The notes below the pieces were generated by a model. That model searched no databases. It saw only the letters and a program-made list of their open reading frames with translations, and was not told the DNA's origin. A stretch of 15,707 bases of DNA from contig JADGJL010000679.1 in assembly GCA_027600665.1 (NCBI GenBank), positions 1-15,707 on the forward strand, written 5' to 3'. The position numbers and the translations under genes are program-made. Shown in pieces: positions 1 to 9,464 of this stretch. The stretch is from Irineochytrium annulatum (Eukaryota; Chytridiomycota; Chytridiomycetes; Chytridiales; Chytridiaceae). Position 1 is the first letter of the stretch. Every line of letters begins with the position of its first letter.

Positions 1-182
1 CCAGACAAAGACGCGGTAGATCCTCATTGTGACTGAGTTATCTCCCGCCGAATCCCACGAATGATTCGCGATTTACGCGCGCGACACCCTTCCGACCGTA
101 GAGCACGCTGCAACTTGCTGCACCCAGACATATCGCCTTGAGCTGGCTTTCCCCAAGACCAAGGCAGCAAGTTAATCGAATT

Positions 183-3100
183 ATGCGAGCTAGCGTGCCT
201 TCTCTAGGAGCGCTGGCCTTGAGCGTCGCGACGACGGCCTTTGCCCTCAACGCAGGTGAGTGGCATGCCAGCTTCAAATCGCGTCGGAGCCGCATTGGGG
301 CTTCAGAGCGCGTCAGAGCGCGTCGGCGCGCGTTGGGGGCGGCCGCGCGCGATACCTACGCCGGCCATGGGCTCACCGTTCCTCTTCTTCTAGGTGGCTA
401 CGGCAATGGCCTCCACTTTCGCGGAAGGCAATGGGCCAACTCGCCCCTAACGAGCGGCGATGACTCCACTGGCGACTTTGTCCAGATTAAGGTGGGGCTT
501 TGTTCAACGGCATATGGAATGTGCAGTTTTATCTTGATTCTTTAATTAACTGACTTGGTGTTAACATTAGGGCGACTGCGCGGAAGATGCGAGCCTACAG
601 CAACTGTCCCGCGACTACACCATTGGTATCATATGCTTTCCCCGCAAATACGGCGAAAATGCGTCGATGCTGACATTTTCATTTGACTAGAATATTGGTA
701 CAACTTCCAGCCCTTGGAAAGCTGGGATGGAGGCCAGTACCCACACATGTTCTCGATGGCGCAGGAGACCAACTTCCAGTAAGATTTTCGGCTCACGAAA
801 TAAACTGCCACGCCCTTATTAATGCTCCCATTATCCAGCATTACTTGGCAGCAGCCAATCGCCGACGGCTCATGGCACTTTTTCTGGGGCTTTGTGACCG
901 ATTGTGGATGGATCAACGCTTACAACCTGAGTATGTGTCTTGTCTACCTTTTTCGCTGCATTTTTTGTCATTAAGATGAGTTCACAAACAGATATGAGCT
1001 ACCCATGGAATGGCGCCGGTCTCCCTGTTGCGGAAAACAAGTGGACGGTACGATCTCCGCATTGCCTAACACAGCCGTGACTGAATAGATCATTTAGCAC
1101 TTCGCCGTCGTCAACAACAACTATAATGTGTCAGTCTATCTCGACGGAGAAGTTGTCGGCGGGATCTACTGCCCCCTCAACATGACGGCCCCACCGCTCT
1201 GGCAACTGGGCATCCGCGACTGGTCGACGGACCCCATCCAGACCAACACGCTGCAGCCCGTGTACCCGTTCTATGGCGACATGGCCGAGTTCAGGGCCTG
1301 GACGCGCCCGCTTAGCCAAGCTGAGCTCGTCAGCAAGATGCATCGCACCTTGACGCCGGCCGAGACGGCCGACCCGAATTTGCTTGTCTACCTCGACCTC
1401 GGCAACGTCACGAACGGCGTCGCGCCCGACCTGTCAGCCAAGCAGCGCCTCAAGGGTTATCTCGGTGGCGTATTGCACCAGAGCGTGAATGTGCCCCCGT
1501 CGGTGCCCGTCTCGGCCCCGGTCGTTAACCTGCGCCTTAACAACGTCCTCCCGCTCCAGATGAAGGAGTCCGGGGACTACAAATCCATCCTCACCGTCCC
1601 CATCACGGCCGTCAGCGCAACGGACAACTCGTCGAGTCTGGTGAACGGGGCCAACGCCACGTCATTCATTCTGCAGTCTCTTCCCGACCCCAAGGTGCTA
1701 ATCCTCTCGACCGTCCAAGGCGGGCCGGCCATCACGGCTCAAACAATGAACATTGGAAGCGTGGGCGTGCTGTACGCGACCCACGTCGCCGACTTGACGG
1801 TCGCGAGCTGGCCGGTGCAAAAATTTAACGTGACGGTTACGTCGGGCAAGGCTTCGACGACGCTGCAGGTCGTCATCACGATTCTCAAGAACGCTGCGCC
1901 GCTCATCGGGAACAACGGAGGGGCCATCGTCCCGAGCAATGCGCCTGCGGCTGGTAAGCAGCCTGAACCTCGTGCAATATCCAACATTTTAACGAATTGG
2001 TCCACTAAACAACAGCCGCTGCGTCTCCCCTAATCATCCCGTCCTTTGCGTGGCTTAACGCTAGCTTTGCCGCCAGGCCCCTCACGTGGGAGATGTGGAT
2101 CGTCCCGGGCTCCGACCAGAGAACGTTTGCTTCACCCCTCCTCGAGCAGCTTCAGGGCTACGGCCGCTTCAGCTTTGAAGACAACGCGCATTTCGTTTTT
2201 GACTACGTGAGGCCCACCCACTCTGTCTTTCTACGGACGCTTTCGTCACATATCTGATTCTTTTTATTACAGGGATGGATTGGAAACAACGGCCGTAACG
2301 TCGGCCCGGACGCCCGCAACCATTTCGGCCTCTGGACGCATATCGCCATGATCTCGGACGGCGTCGACGGCGGTTTTAACAAGCTTTACGTCAACGGCCA
2401 GCTCGTCTCGACCGCCGGGGCCGCCTCGGGTCCCTTGGCCGCCGCTCCCATTGTGAGCAACGCCACCGGCTTTGCGCCGTTTGCGCTTGCCGGCAATTTA
2501 GCCATGGATGAGCTCAGGATGTGGAATACCAACAAATCGATTGAGGACGTCAGGGCGACGATGTACACGAGGCTGAACGGCAACGAGAAGAACCTGTACA
2601 TGTATCACAACTTTGACACTCACACAGTCCAGGGTGGAAAGACGGTGTTTAAGGATTTGGGGCCGCATGGGTTTGACGCGTACTGCACGGACTTTGATGG
2701 CGTATCGCCTTGCCCGCTTGTACCGTCGCAGGCGCCAATTGGTAAGAAGTAGCTCCGCCTGCACGCAAGTCTGACCTTGACAAGGTGGTCTCGTGAACGA
2801 CCTCTACTTCAAAGACGGCGACAACTTCACCCTCTGGGATCCGGTCGGCGTCGACATCGACGACGACACCATGTACCTCCGCTTCGTTGTCGACACAGTC
2901 ACCATCGACGCCTCGATGATGTACGACACCAACCACACGTACAGGCGAATGGACGGCGATCTCCGCCAGGGCATCGCGAACATGCAATACACATCCCCGG
3001 TCTCCGCGGGCTCGTACCTCCGCCGCGAAATGTTCGAGCCGTCGGTGAAGATCATCGGGACGACGGACGGAGGAGGAAGCCCCTACGACAGCTTCACATA

Positions 3101-5433
3101 CCATGTCACGGACGGGCTTCGCAATTCCCCGCAGAAGACCATCAACATTCACCGGCGCTGTGCACCGGGGTATGTGGCCCCTAAACCCTGTTTCCACCGC
3201 TTAACGCTTGAAAATTAGCACCTACCACGTCCCCGCCAACAAGAAGTGCATCGCCTGCCCCGTCGGCACCTACCAGCCCGCCTACGGCTGGAGCACCACC
3301 TGCCTCCCCTGCGCTGCCGGGTCCGCCCAGAACGCGACAGGCCAGATCACCTGCAACGCCTGTACCCAAGCCGTTTTTGTCGCCGCTGCACCGACGAACT
3401 CCACCTCGACCAACGCCACACTCAGCTCCAACACTACACTCACCGTGAACGTTAACAGCACGTCGGCCGCCCAGCAGCACCCCACCCTCCCCGTCGTCTC
3501 CATCGGCACGACCCAGATCCTCTCCTTTGGCTCCTTCCAGGATCAGCAGGGTCAGGCCACCTGCAACGCGTGCCCGGACCTGTCGTACGCGCTCACGGCC
3601 AGTGCTGTCACGTGCGGTGGACAGGCCTTCATCCCGAGCTACGTCAGCTACGCGCTGGGCTCTTCAAATGAGGGCAGGGACGAGCTGCAAGGCGCCGTCT
3701 CGGCTTCGGCGTTCACGGCGGCGCCGAAGGGGGTCATTGTAGCCGCCATCGTGCTGGCGATCTTGACGGCGCTCACGTTGTTTGGGTTGTACTTCTTCCA
3801 TGCAAACCCGGTCGTTAAAGCGTCGAGCCCTATCTTTATGACCATCATCGGCGCGGGCATCATCGCCGGCTGCTTCTCCGTTGTTCCGTATTCCCTGCGA
3901 CCCACGAATGCGACCTGCATTGCCGAAATTTGGATGTTCCCCATCCCGTTCTCGATCGTGATAGGCTCTTTGATCTCAAAGGTGGAAAGCATCGCTCCCG
4001 CTCGCTAGTCACTAACAGTGCTTTTGTAGACATTCCGCATTATGCGAATCTTCAACAACCCAAAAGCTCTCAAGATCACTATCACGAACACCGAGCTGTT
4101 CGGATACACCATCGTCGCCGTTGCCATCAACTCAGCTATTTTGCTCTGCTGGACCTTGATTGACCCCGTATGTTGAGCCCCTACACAACCGACGAAACGT
4201 CATTCTGACAATAATTATGATTTTCAGCCCGTGCCAACCATTATCCAACGCGGGAACTCGAACGGTCTTATCTTTGAGGGATGCTCGTCGAAGAGCTCTG
4301 TGGTCCAGCTGGCCTTCACTGCCGTCCTCTTTGCCTACAACATCATCCTCCTCGCGATCCTGTCGGCGCTGTCTTACTTTACCAAGAACGTTTTCGCGCT
4401 GTTCAGTGAGGTGAGCATGTCTTCACAGTCCTAGAAGACGGCGAAACATCAATCTAAAACCGTCTTTCCCGTAAATTAGAGCAAGTACATTTTCTACTTC
4501 GTGGCCGTTACTTCAGGTACGAAGGCTTTAAATCTTCATCTTGAAATGCTAAACCCTCTCCAGGCTGCGTGGCGATCTTCATCTCGCTCCTCTACCTTCC
4601 CTCAAACGACCTCACGGCCATCTATGCCATTAAGTCGATCGCCGTCCTGATTATCTGCGCGGCCGCGTGGACCTTCATCCTGGCCGTCAAATTTATGCTT
4701 ATTTACCAGAGGTACCAGCGCGGCGACGACGAGACCAAGAAGACCGCGACCGTCAACAGTCAGATGAACGCGCCGCTGCTGGGTGGGAACGAGGAAGACT
4801 TTGAGAAGGTTGTTGGCACTTGGATGAAGGACCAGACGGTGCGTATTAAGTGATAGTCTCTTTGTTACTTCTTGATCCACATTCTAATCTTCGGCTGCTC
4901 CCCCAACTTAGTCTGTCATGTCGGCCGAGTGCGCCATTAAGGTGAAGAAGTTCGGCGTTGACTTCTGGGAACAAAAGACCGCCCTTTTGATGCTCGAGAG
5001 CAAGATTCTCGTTCTGGTTGGCGTCGAAGTCAAAACAGGCGGCAAGGTGAGCTCGTCATTTCATGCATCTGACTTGTAGTTAAACAAAAACTCATCTTTG
5101 CAGCAACCGGCTAAAACCGTCCCACAATCCCTCTTTATCCCGTTGACGCGCTTCACGGTCGAGGCCGGCGCCGTTGGGGCCGGCAAGGACACGCAAATGA
5201 CGGACGCCACGGCGTCCGCGGGTACCGCCAGCAAAGCTTCGGACGCACCGGGGCCAGCTGGCGGGACGACAATCACTTTAACGCTCGACAACGGGGGCAG
5301 GACCGTCGTCATCCAGTTCAACTCGACCACGTCGATGAGGGACTTCTCGATCATCTTGAAGAAGATTCAGGAGGGGAAGGCGGTCGCTATGCCTGTCGCT
5401 GCCGGACCCTTGAAGTCTACACAAATGGATTAG
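183..5433 (+). CDS. Class C (GABA-B-like) 7TM receptor with LamG ectodomain and PH-like tail
   Basis: Seventeen exons join in frame to about 1407 residues: 183-255, 394-491, 571-625, 691-778, 839-930, 992-1047, 1098-1953, 2016-2206, 2273-2741, 2785-3169, 3219-3981, 4030-4167, 4228-4410, 4480-4516, 4564-4838, 4912-5046, 5104-5433. All introns are GT-AG. The ATG at 183 opens a signal peptide (residues 1-22). Then come a LamG-like domain (about 27-240), a beta-rich spacer, a second LamG-like domain (about 440-650), another cadherin/Ig-like stretch, and a Cys-rich GCC/ephrin-receptor-like region from C785. Seven hydrophobic helices span about 960-1210. Class C marks include C1021 before TM3 paired with C1107 in loop 2, KTFRIMRIF at 1042-1050 after TM3, and FSESKYI at 1147-1153 before TM6. 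The tail (about 1255-1395) reads like a PH domain. No Venus flytrap domain is present. The ectodomain carries many N-glycosylation sequons. Probable role: plasma-membrane receptor signalling through G proteins; ligand unknown. Exon joins are inferred from sequence alone. Confidence 0.85.
256..393 (+). other. Intron 1 of the receptor gene, longest and GC-rich
   Basis: The donor is GTGAGT directly after the signal-peptide exon, and the acceptor follows a pyrimidine run, TTCCTCTTCTTCTAG. At 138 bases it is roughly twice the length of the other introns in this gene, and unlike them it is GC-rich with many CpG steps. Splicing here joins an Ala-Gly signal-peptide end to GYGNGLHF, the first strand of the LamG domain, in frame. 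Confidence 0.75.
304..323 (+). repeat. 10-bp tandem duplication inside intron 1
   Basis: The decamer CAGAGCGCGT occurs twice back to back (304-313 and 314-323), followed by a related, diverged unit rich in GCGCG. It lies inside intron 1 of the receptor gene, so it should not affect the protein. It looks like a small slippage product in GC-rich sequence. Confidence 0.8.
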
Positions 5434-5695
5434 AGTATTTCGTCTTTAACTTCTTTCCTTTGCCGTTTCCCGATTTTACACTAAGTCGCTTTCCCCCGAG
5501 CAAGGGTTATTTTGGATTGATGACATCTGCTTCCTTAGAGCATAACAGATACACAATTTAGTAATGAGAATGCTGACCTACTTTACTTTTCCGAGCAGTA
5601 AGCAGCGGTGATATTAATTTAGCTACTTCCGTGTATGAGGCATACGTTCCCATATCTTTAAAGATACTACTTTGGCGGTAGCGGCTCCCCAGCGG
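5434..5695. other. Convergent 3' spacer between receptor and small membrane protein
   Basis: These 262 AT-richer bases separate the stop codon of the plus-strand receptor from the stop codon of the minus-strand gene. They must hold both 3' UTRs. I see no open frame, no clear AATAAA signal and no repeat. Confidence 0.6.
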
Positions 5696-6133
5696 TTATC
5701 CTCCTCGCATTGGACGCATTTGTTCCTTCTCGCCGTTATACCACGCCACCAGCTCCGCCGCATTCTCCCTCGGCCCATCCACGGTCGAGGCCCTTATTAC
5801 CCTCTCATCCGCCTCCCTGGCTTTCCGCGCGTCCCGTCTCGCCCGACATCGGACGCAGAGGTGGCAGCTGGCCACCAACGCCGCGAGCACTAGCACGGCC
5901 CCAATGACGGCGATGGCGTCAATCTGGCCGCTGGTGAGACCGGACGGACTGTCGATGGGTGGGCCGTTCGGGTCAAGCGTCCAGGGAGGCAGCGGCTTCC
6001 AGATCAAGTGCTCGGCCGGCTTGATGTCGTGTTGGGGCGGCGGGGTGATGGTCGCAGCCCACTGCATCTCGGCTTCATTGATGGAGTCGAGGCATGGGTG
6101 GGCGCAGGAGGAGACGGTGGGGATGACGACCAT
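5696..6133 (-). CDS. Small single-pass (type I-like) membrane protein, unrecognised
   Basis: This single-exon frame encodes about 145 residues from the ATG at 6133-6131 to a TAA at 5698-5696. The N-terminus has a short hydrophobic stretch (MVVIPTVSSC) and a CAHPC motif, followed by a Pro-rich segment of about 60 residues, a clear membrane helix at about 72-93 (AIAVIGAVLVLAALVASCHL), a basic juxtamembrane block (RCRARRDARKAR) and an acidic/polar tail. The expected topology is outside N-terminus, cytosolic tail. The open frame continues upstream of this ATG for about 30 codons with a strongly hydrophobic LLLLPDKRFL, which would make a better signal peptide, but it contains no ATG before a stop. 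Either the true start lies in an upstream exon or the short form is used. No family is recognised. Synonymous codons shift from C-ending to G-ending along the gene, as in its neighbours, which supports real coding. Confidence 0.6.
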   Translation of the reverse strand: MVVIPTVSSCAHPCLDSINEAEMQWAATITPPPQHDIKPAEHLIWKPLPPWTLDPNGPPIDSPSGLTSGQIDAIAVIGAVLVLAALVASCHLCVRCRARRDARKAREADERVIRASTVDGPRENAAELVAWYNGEKEQMRPMRGG

Positions 6134-6332
6134 GGCCACAAGGAATCGTTTGTCGGGAAGCAACAAAAGGTTTGAACATCGGACGATCTCGACCGAGGTC
6201 TCCTCCTGGACGCCAGCTCACCAACTCTAATCTTGTTCTCAGCGCAATCTACGGGAACTAAGTATTTCCAAAGTTTAAACTGGGCCTGCTGGTTTATTCC
6301 TACAAATCTGCATTCAACTTTTGCTATTTGAC

Positions 6333-6340
6333 TTATATAA
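6333..6340. promoter_or_regulatory. Self-complementary TATA-like element in divergent spacer
   Basis: TTATATAA reads the same on both strands and lies about 200 bases upstream of the minus-strand ATG (6133) and about 450 bases before the first supported plus-strand exon (6792). It could position transcription in either direction. This is a motif call only, and AT-rich DNA produces such words by chance. Confidence 0.35.
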
Positions 6341-6344
6341 CATC

Positions 6345-6365
6345 AGATGGTAGATGGTGTATGGT
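6345..6365. repeat. 7-bp tandem repeat beside the TATA-like element
   Basis: Three consecutive heptamers, AGATGGT, AGATGGT and GTATGGT, begin four bases after the TATA-like palindrome. The third copy differs at its first two positions. Possible reasons are a small repeated factor-binding site or simple slippage. Confidence 0.6.
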
Positions 6366-6791
6366 GTGACTGATCCTTTCAGGGTTACTCCTCACAGGCG
6401 ACAATCGCTCCCCAACAAGCTGTTGCAATGCTTTTCTATCGCTGGCATTATTTTATCGTCGACTATGCTGGGTGGCCAATCCGCAGGACTGGCGCCCTCG
6501 ACTTCCATAGATACAGTGACCATCTAACTCGATTTTCTCTCTATCTCAACAATGTAACTTTGCTTGACAGAAGTCAATACCCGCGTCGACATTGCAAAAA
6601 GCTTAACGGCACACCGGATGCTTCTTGAAATTTATATCGTTACGGTCACAGTATCAATACAAGAAAGAGTTTTTGCACTAACATATGTGCCGACTATACT
6701 ACAGTCGAAGTTAAACGGTTTAGTTATGCAGTGTATTCCTTCGGAAGCACTGTATGAACTTCCAGAAATTCTGCGGATGAATGTATTTTAG

Positions 6792-8951
6792 GCTCGTCGC
6801 GCCAGCCTCACGAAAGTCCTCGTCTCCATCATGCGCGACGGCAAGCTCGGCGCCGGCGCCCGAGCCCTCATCCTCCGCAGCTGCGACCTTCTCCTTGCGG
6901 ACGCCATCCTCCCAACGAAGGCCTTCAAAAACTACGTCCCCAGGTCCCACGACAGCCCAATCTACGACTTCCCCAATCTCCCCACCTCCTATGACGGCTT
7001 AAATGACAACATCATCACCGTCCACGCTCAATCGTCCGGTGCGGTCGCGGACGGCGCGTCGGGACGGCCACAGAGCGCGCCGGCCGCCCGGCCTGCGCCA
7101 CCGAATGCCTCCGCCGCGCGGCCGGAGACTGCACCAAACCCCTCCGGAAGCGTGTTGGAGAACTATACAGCCGACGAGGAGCCTCGTCCCGTGGAAACCT
7201 CGTCGCCGGCGCCAGCCTCCTCCAGCACTATTAGGAGAAGGATGCTGGAGCGGGAGGTCATGGCGAAGCCCCGCGAGTGGCAGGACAACATCCGGCACAT
7301 GAGTGAGCTTCACGATGCTCGCGGTTGCACATCGAAAGTTCTTGACTCATCGTTTTCTTGAACCAGACACGGAGTGGAGCATGCGGTCGATGGACCACCT
7401 CTTCAACGCGTCCTTCACGGACTTTGTCCGCTCCGACCGGAACTGCGAGTGCACGGGCCGTCACTTGGCGCGGGTCGTGAAGGAGTTCAAGCTGGACCAG
7501 GTCGTGATGGGCCTTCGGTGGCTGATCGACGGGTGGCCGATTGAGAGCACTGCCAAGCTGCTCAAGAGCGTGTTCGACGACTGGCTGCCCGAGCTCGCTG
7601 GCTTGGCCATCGCGCAGATTGGCGTCGCGTGGCCGCTGAGGCCGAAGATGTCGCTGATTGTGGCCTACATTATGATGGGGGAGAAGTACACTGTTGCGGC
7701 CCTGTTCATTAAGAGCTTGACCATCGGATGGGGTCCGTCAAGTGTCACGGAGCTTATCTCGTGTTTGGACACGGTGCTGGAGTGGGGTGATAAGTACTTC
7801 AATGACTTTACTGAAGTCTTCATCAACGAGCTAGTGGAGGGCAAGGACAACGGGGAGGTTCGGGGACAGGATCCAGAGATTATGATAAAGGCGCTGGCCA
7901 CCATGTACAAAACTTCCGTTTCTTCCACTAACTACCGAATTGTAAGTTATAGCATCTTTGTCTTGCCTGCTAACATTGTTTTTGTTGAAACCTTGCATAG
8001 CTCCTCGCTGACTTCCGCCTCACCGTCGCCAAGTCGAACTATATCACCCACTTTACCCACTTCCTCACCTGCCCTCAATGTTCCCGTCACGAGCCCTGCC
8101 CGATAACCGCCTCCGACCCCATCCCCAACCCCTCCGCCATGGTCCGCGCCAGCCGCAACGCGACTTCCGACCTCCCCCTCATGGACGAGTCCTCCCGCCC
8201 CACTTCCGCCTCCACCCCGCGGCCCAATTCAGCCCTCACATCAGCCGCAGCCGCAGCAGCCGCCGCCCGCGCCTTCCACCCCAGCGACCTCAACTCCCCG
8301 CGACCTGTGCGCTCGCACCGCCTCGAGTTCCGCGACGAAGACGACTGGCGCCGCTCATCGTTGCGCGCCGACGAGGACTACGATGACGAGAGCACGCCCT
8401 TACGCGCGTCGATCGCGTCCGTCACTTCGTCGTCGTCCTGGAACAGCCAAGGCGAGAGTGAGATCTCAACGCCAGCGACGGTGCGGACCGATGAGTTGTG
8501 GAGGGCGATGGTGGATGACGGGGCTGACGAGGTGGACATGGACGAGATCATGGAGGAACTGGAGGCGGAGGATGATGATGACTATCAAGAGGAGGAGGAT
8601 GCGAGGAGGATCCCGTCAATGACGCCGCCGCCGACCGCGGGCGTCGCGACCATCACGGTGCCGCTGCGGCCGTCGACGTCGAGGTTCTCGCCCCTGCCGC
8701 CGATACCAAGGGCGACCTCAGCCCCCGCGGGCGGGGACGCGGCGAACACGGCCGTGGCGCTGAGGCAATCGATGCAGGCGACGTCGACGTCGACCGCCGC
8801 GAGGGGTACGAGGTCGAGGATGGCGAGCAGCAACAAGGCGGCGAGCAGGTCGGCGAGCTCGATCAGTTTTGACGCGAAGGAGATGGAGACGTCGATGGAG
8901 CGCGTGTATGGAGAGATCAGCAGGGAGTCCTCTGGGTTCTTGTCAGAATAA
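6792..8951 (+). CDS. Unrecognised helical-repeat protein with acidic disordered C-terminus (5' end open)
   Basis: Three exons join in frame: 6792-7302, 7367-7941 and 8001-8951. Introns are GTGAGC...CCAG and GTAAGT...CATAG, the latter with a CTAAC branch-like site. The first exon follows TTTTAG, so upstream exon(s) are likely; otherwise translation starts at the ATG at 6831, giving about 665 residues. Residues here are counted from 6792. The N-terminal block (1-60) is amphipathic helix. Residues 75-150 are Ala/Pro/Ser-rich and probably disordered. Residues 171-345 are helical, with Trp-centred units at W227, W259 and W292 spaced 32 and 33 residues. A Cys-containing stretch (CPQC...PC) follows. 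The last 270 residues are low-complexity, with an acidic run of Asp and Glu encoded around 8516-8600. No signal peptide or membrane segment is seen. I recognise no family; a scaffold or adaptor role would be a guess. Confidence 0.7.
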
Positions 8952-9464
8952 CGACGTCCTTTTCTTTTAACTGAGCTGACTTTCACCGTTCATACCCTTT
9001 TATTCGTTCTGCCATTAAACTAATTTTGCTTGTATTGATTTTAATGTCGCGTATCTCATGTCGTTGATTTCGCTGTACATGTTGAAGGAAGGCATTGCAC
9101 AAAACTGTTCCGGTTGAAAAATACAATCTCTGGTCTCGCTTGGCCTGTGTCTTCCTACCTGCACGTTGATAGCCGAGGTTTATTCTATTTTTTTTCTTTC
9201 TTTCTTCAGATATCGTAACAATCACAAGGTAGGAAAGTGACCGCACCCATAATATTCCGAGCCCCGAAAAAGCAGCCAAAAAAGATCAGGATAAGCCGCG
9301 GTGACTGCTGGTGGTGTCTGCCTTGAACGTCAACCTGCAAACGCCAGGTTTCTCTCGGTTTTTCTCTTCCCCGATTTTCCTGGTGTTCAAACGCGAGAAG
9401 GCACCCCGTCGCTGAAAAACGGTGTCGACATCGGCGAGTTCGAATTCTCGTCTCCGCCCTCGCC
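8952..9464 (+). other. Spacer: 3' UTR of helical protein and promoter of methyltransferase gene
   Basis: These 513 bases lie between two same-strand genes. The first part is T-rich and fits a 3' UTR. A 20-base T/C tract at 9188-9207, directly followed by AG, could be either a pyrimidine-rich promoter element or the acceptor of a 5' UTR intron. I see no convincing TATA box and no open frame of note. Confidence 0.5.

Larger units (their letters stand above)
6134..6791. other. AT-rich divergent spacer / unresolved 5' region of the next gene
   Basis: These 658 bases lie between the start of the minus-strand membrane protein and the first well-supported exon of the plus-strand helical protein. 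They are much richer in A+T than the flanking exons. They hold a TATA-like palindrome, a 7-bp tandem repeat and a 78-codon open frame (6558-6791) that ends in TAG exactly at a splice-acceptor-like TTTTAG. The promoter or promoters and any first exon or 5' UTR intron of the plus-strand gene must lie here, but I could not place them. Confidence 0.55.

Noticed and set aside
138..545. Unspliced plus-strand open frame across the first receptor exons
   Set aside because: It reads through intron 1 and starts at a TTG; splicing at 256/393 gives a better protein (signal peptide joined to LamG strand) with standard splice signals.
2649..3197. Minus-strand open frame of 182 codons
   Set aside because: It overlaps receptor exons 9 and 10 and the intron between them; the plus strand gives a continuous domain-like protein.
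6428..6628. Plus-strand open frame with ATG in the AT-rich spacer as first exon of the helical protein
   Set aside because: I found no donor/acceptor pair that joins it in frame to the exon at 6792, and its composition does not look like the exons.
9188..9209. 5' UTR intron of the methyltransferase gene ending at 9209
   Set aside because: The T/C tract followed by AG is a good acceptor shape, but no donor could be matched, so it is kept only as a possible regulatory tract.
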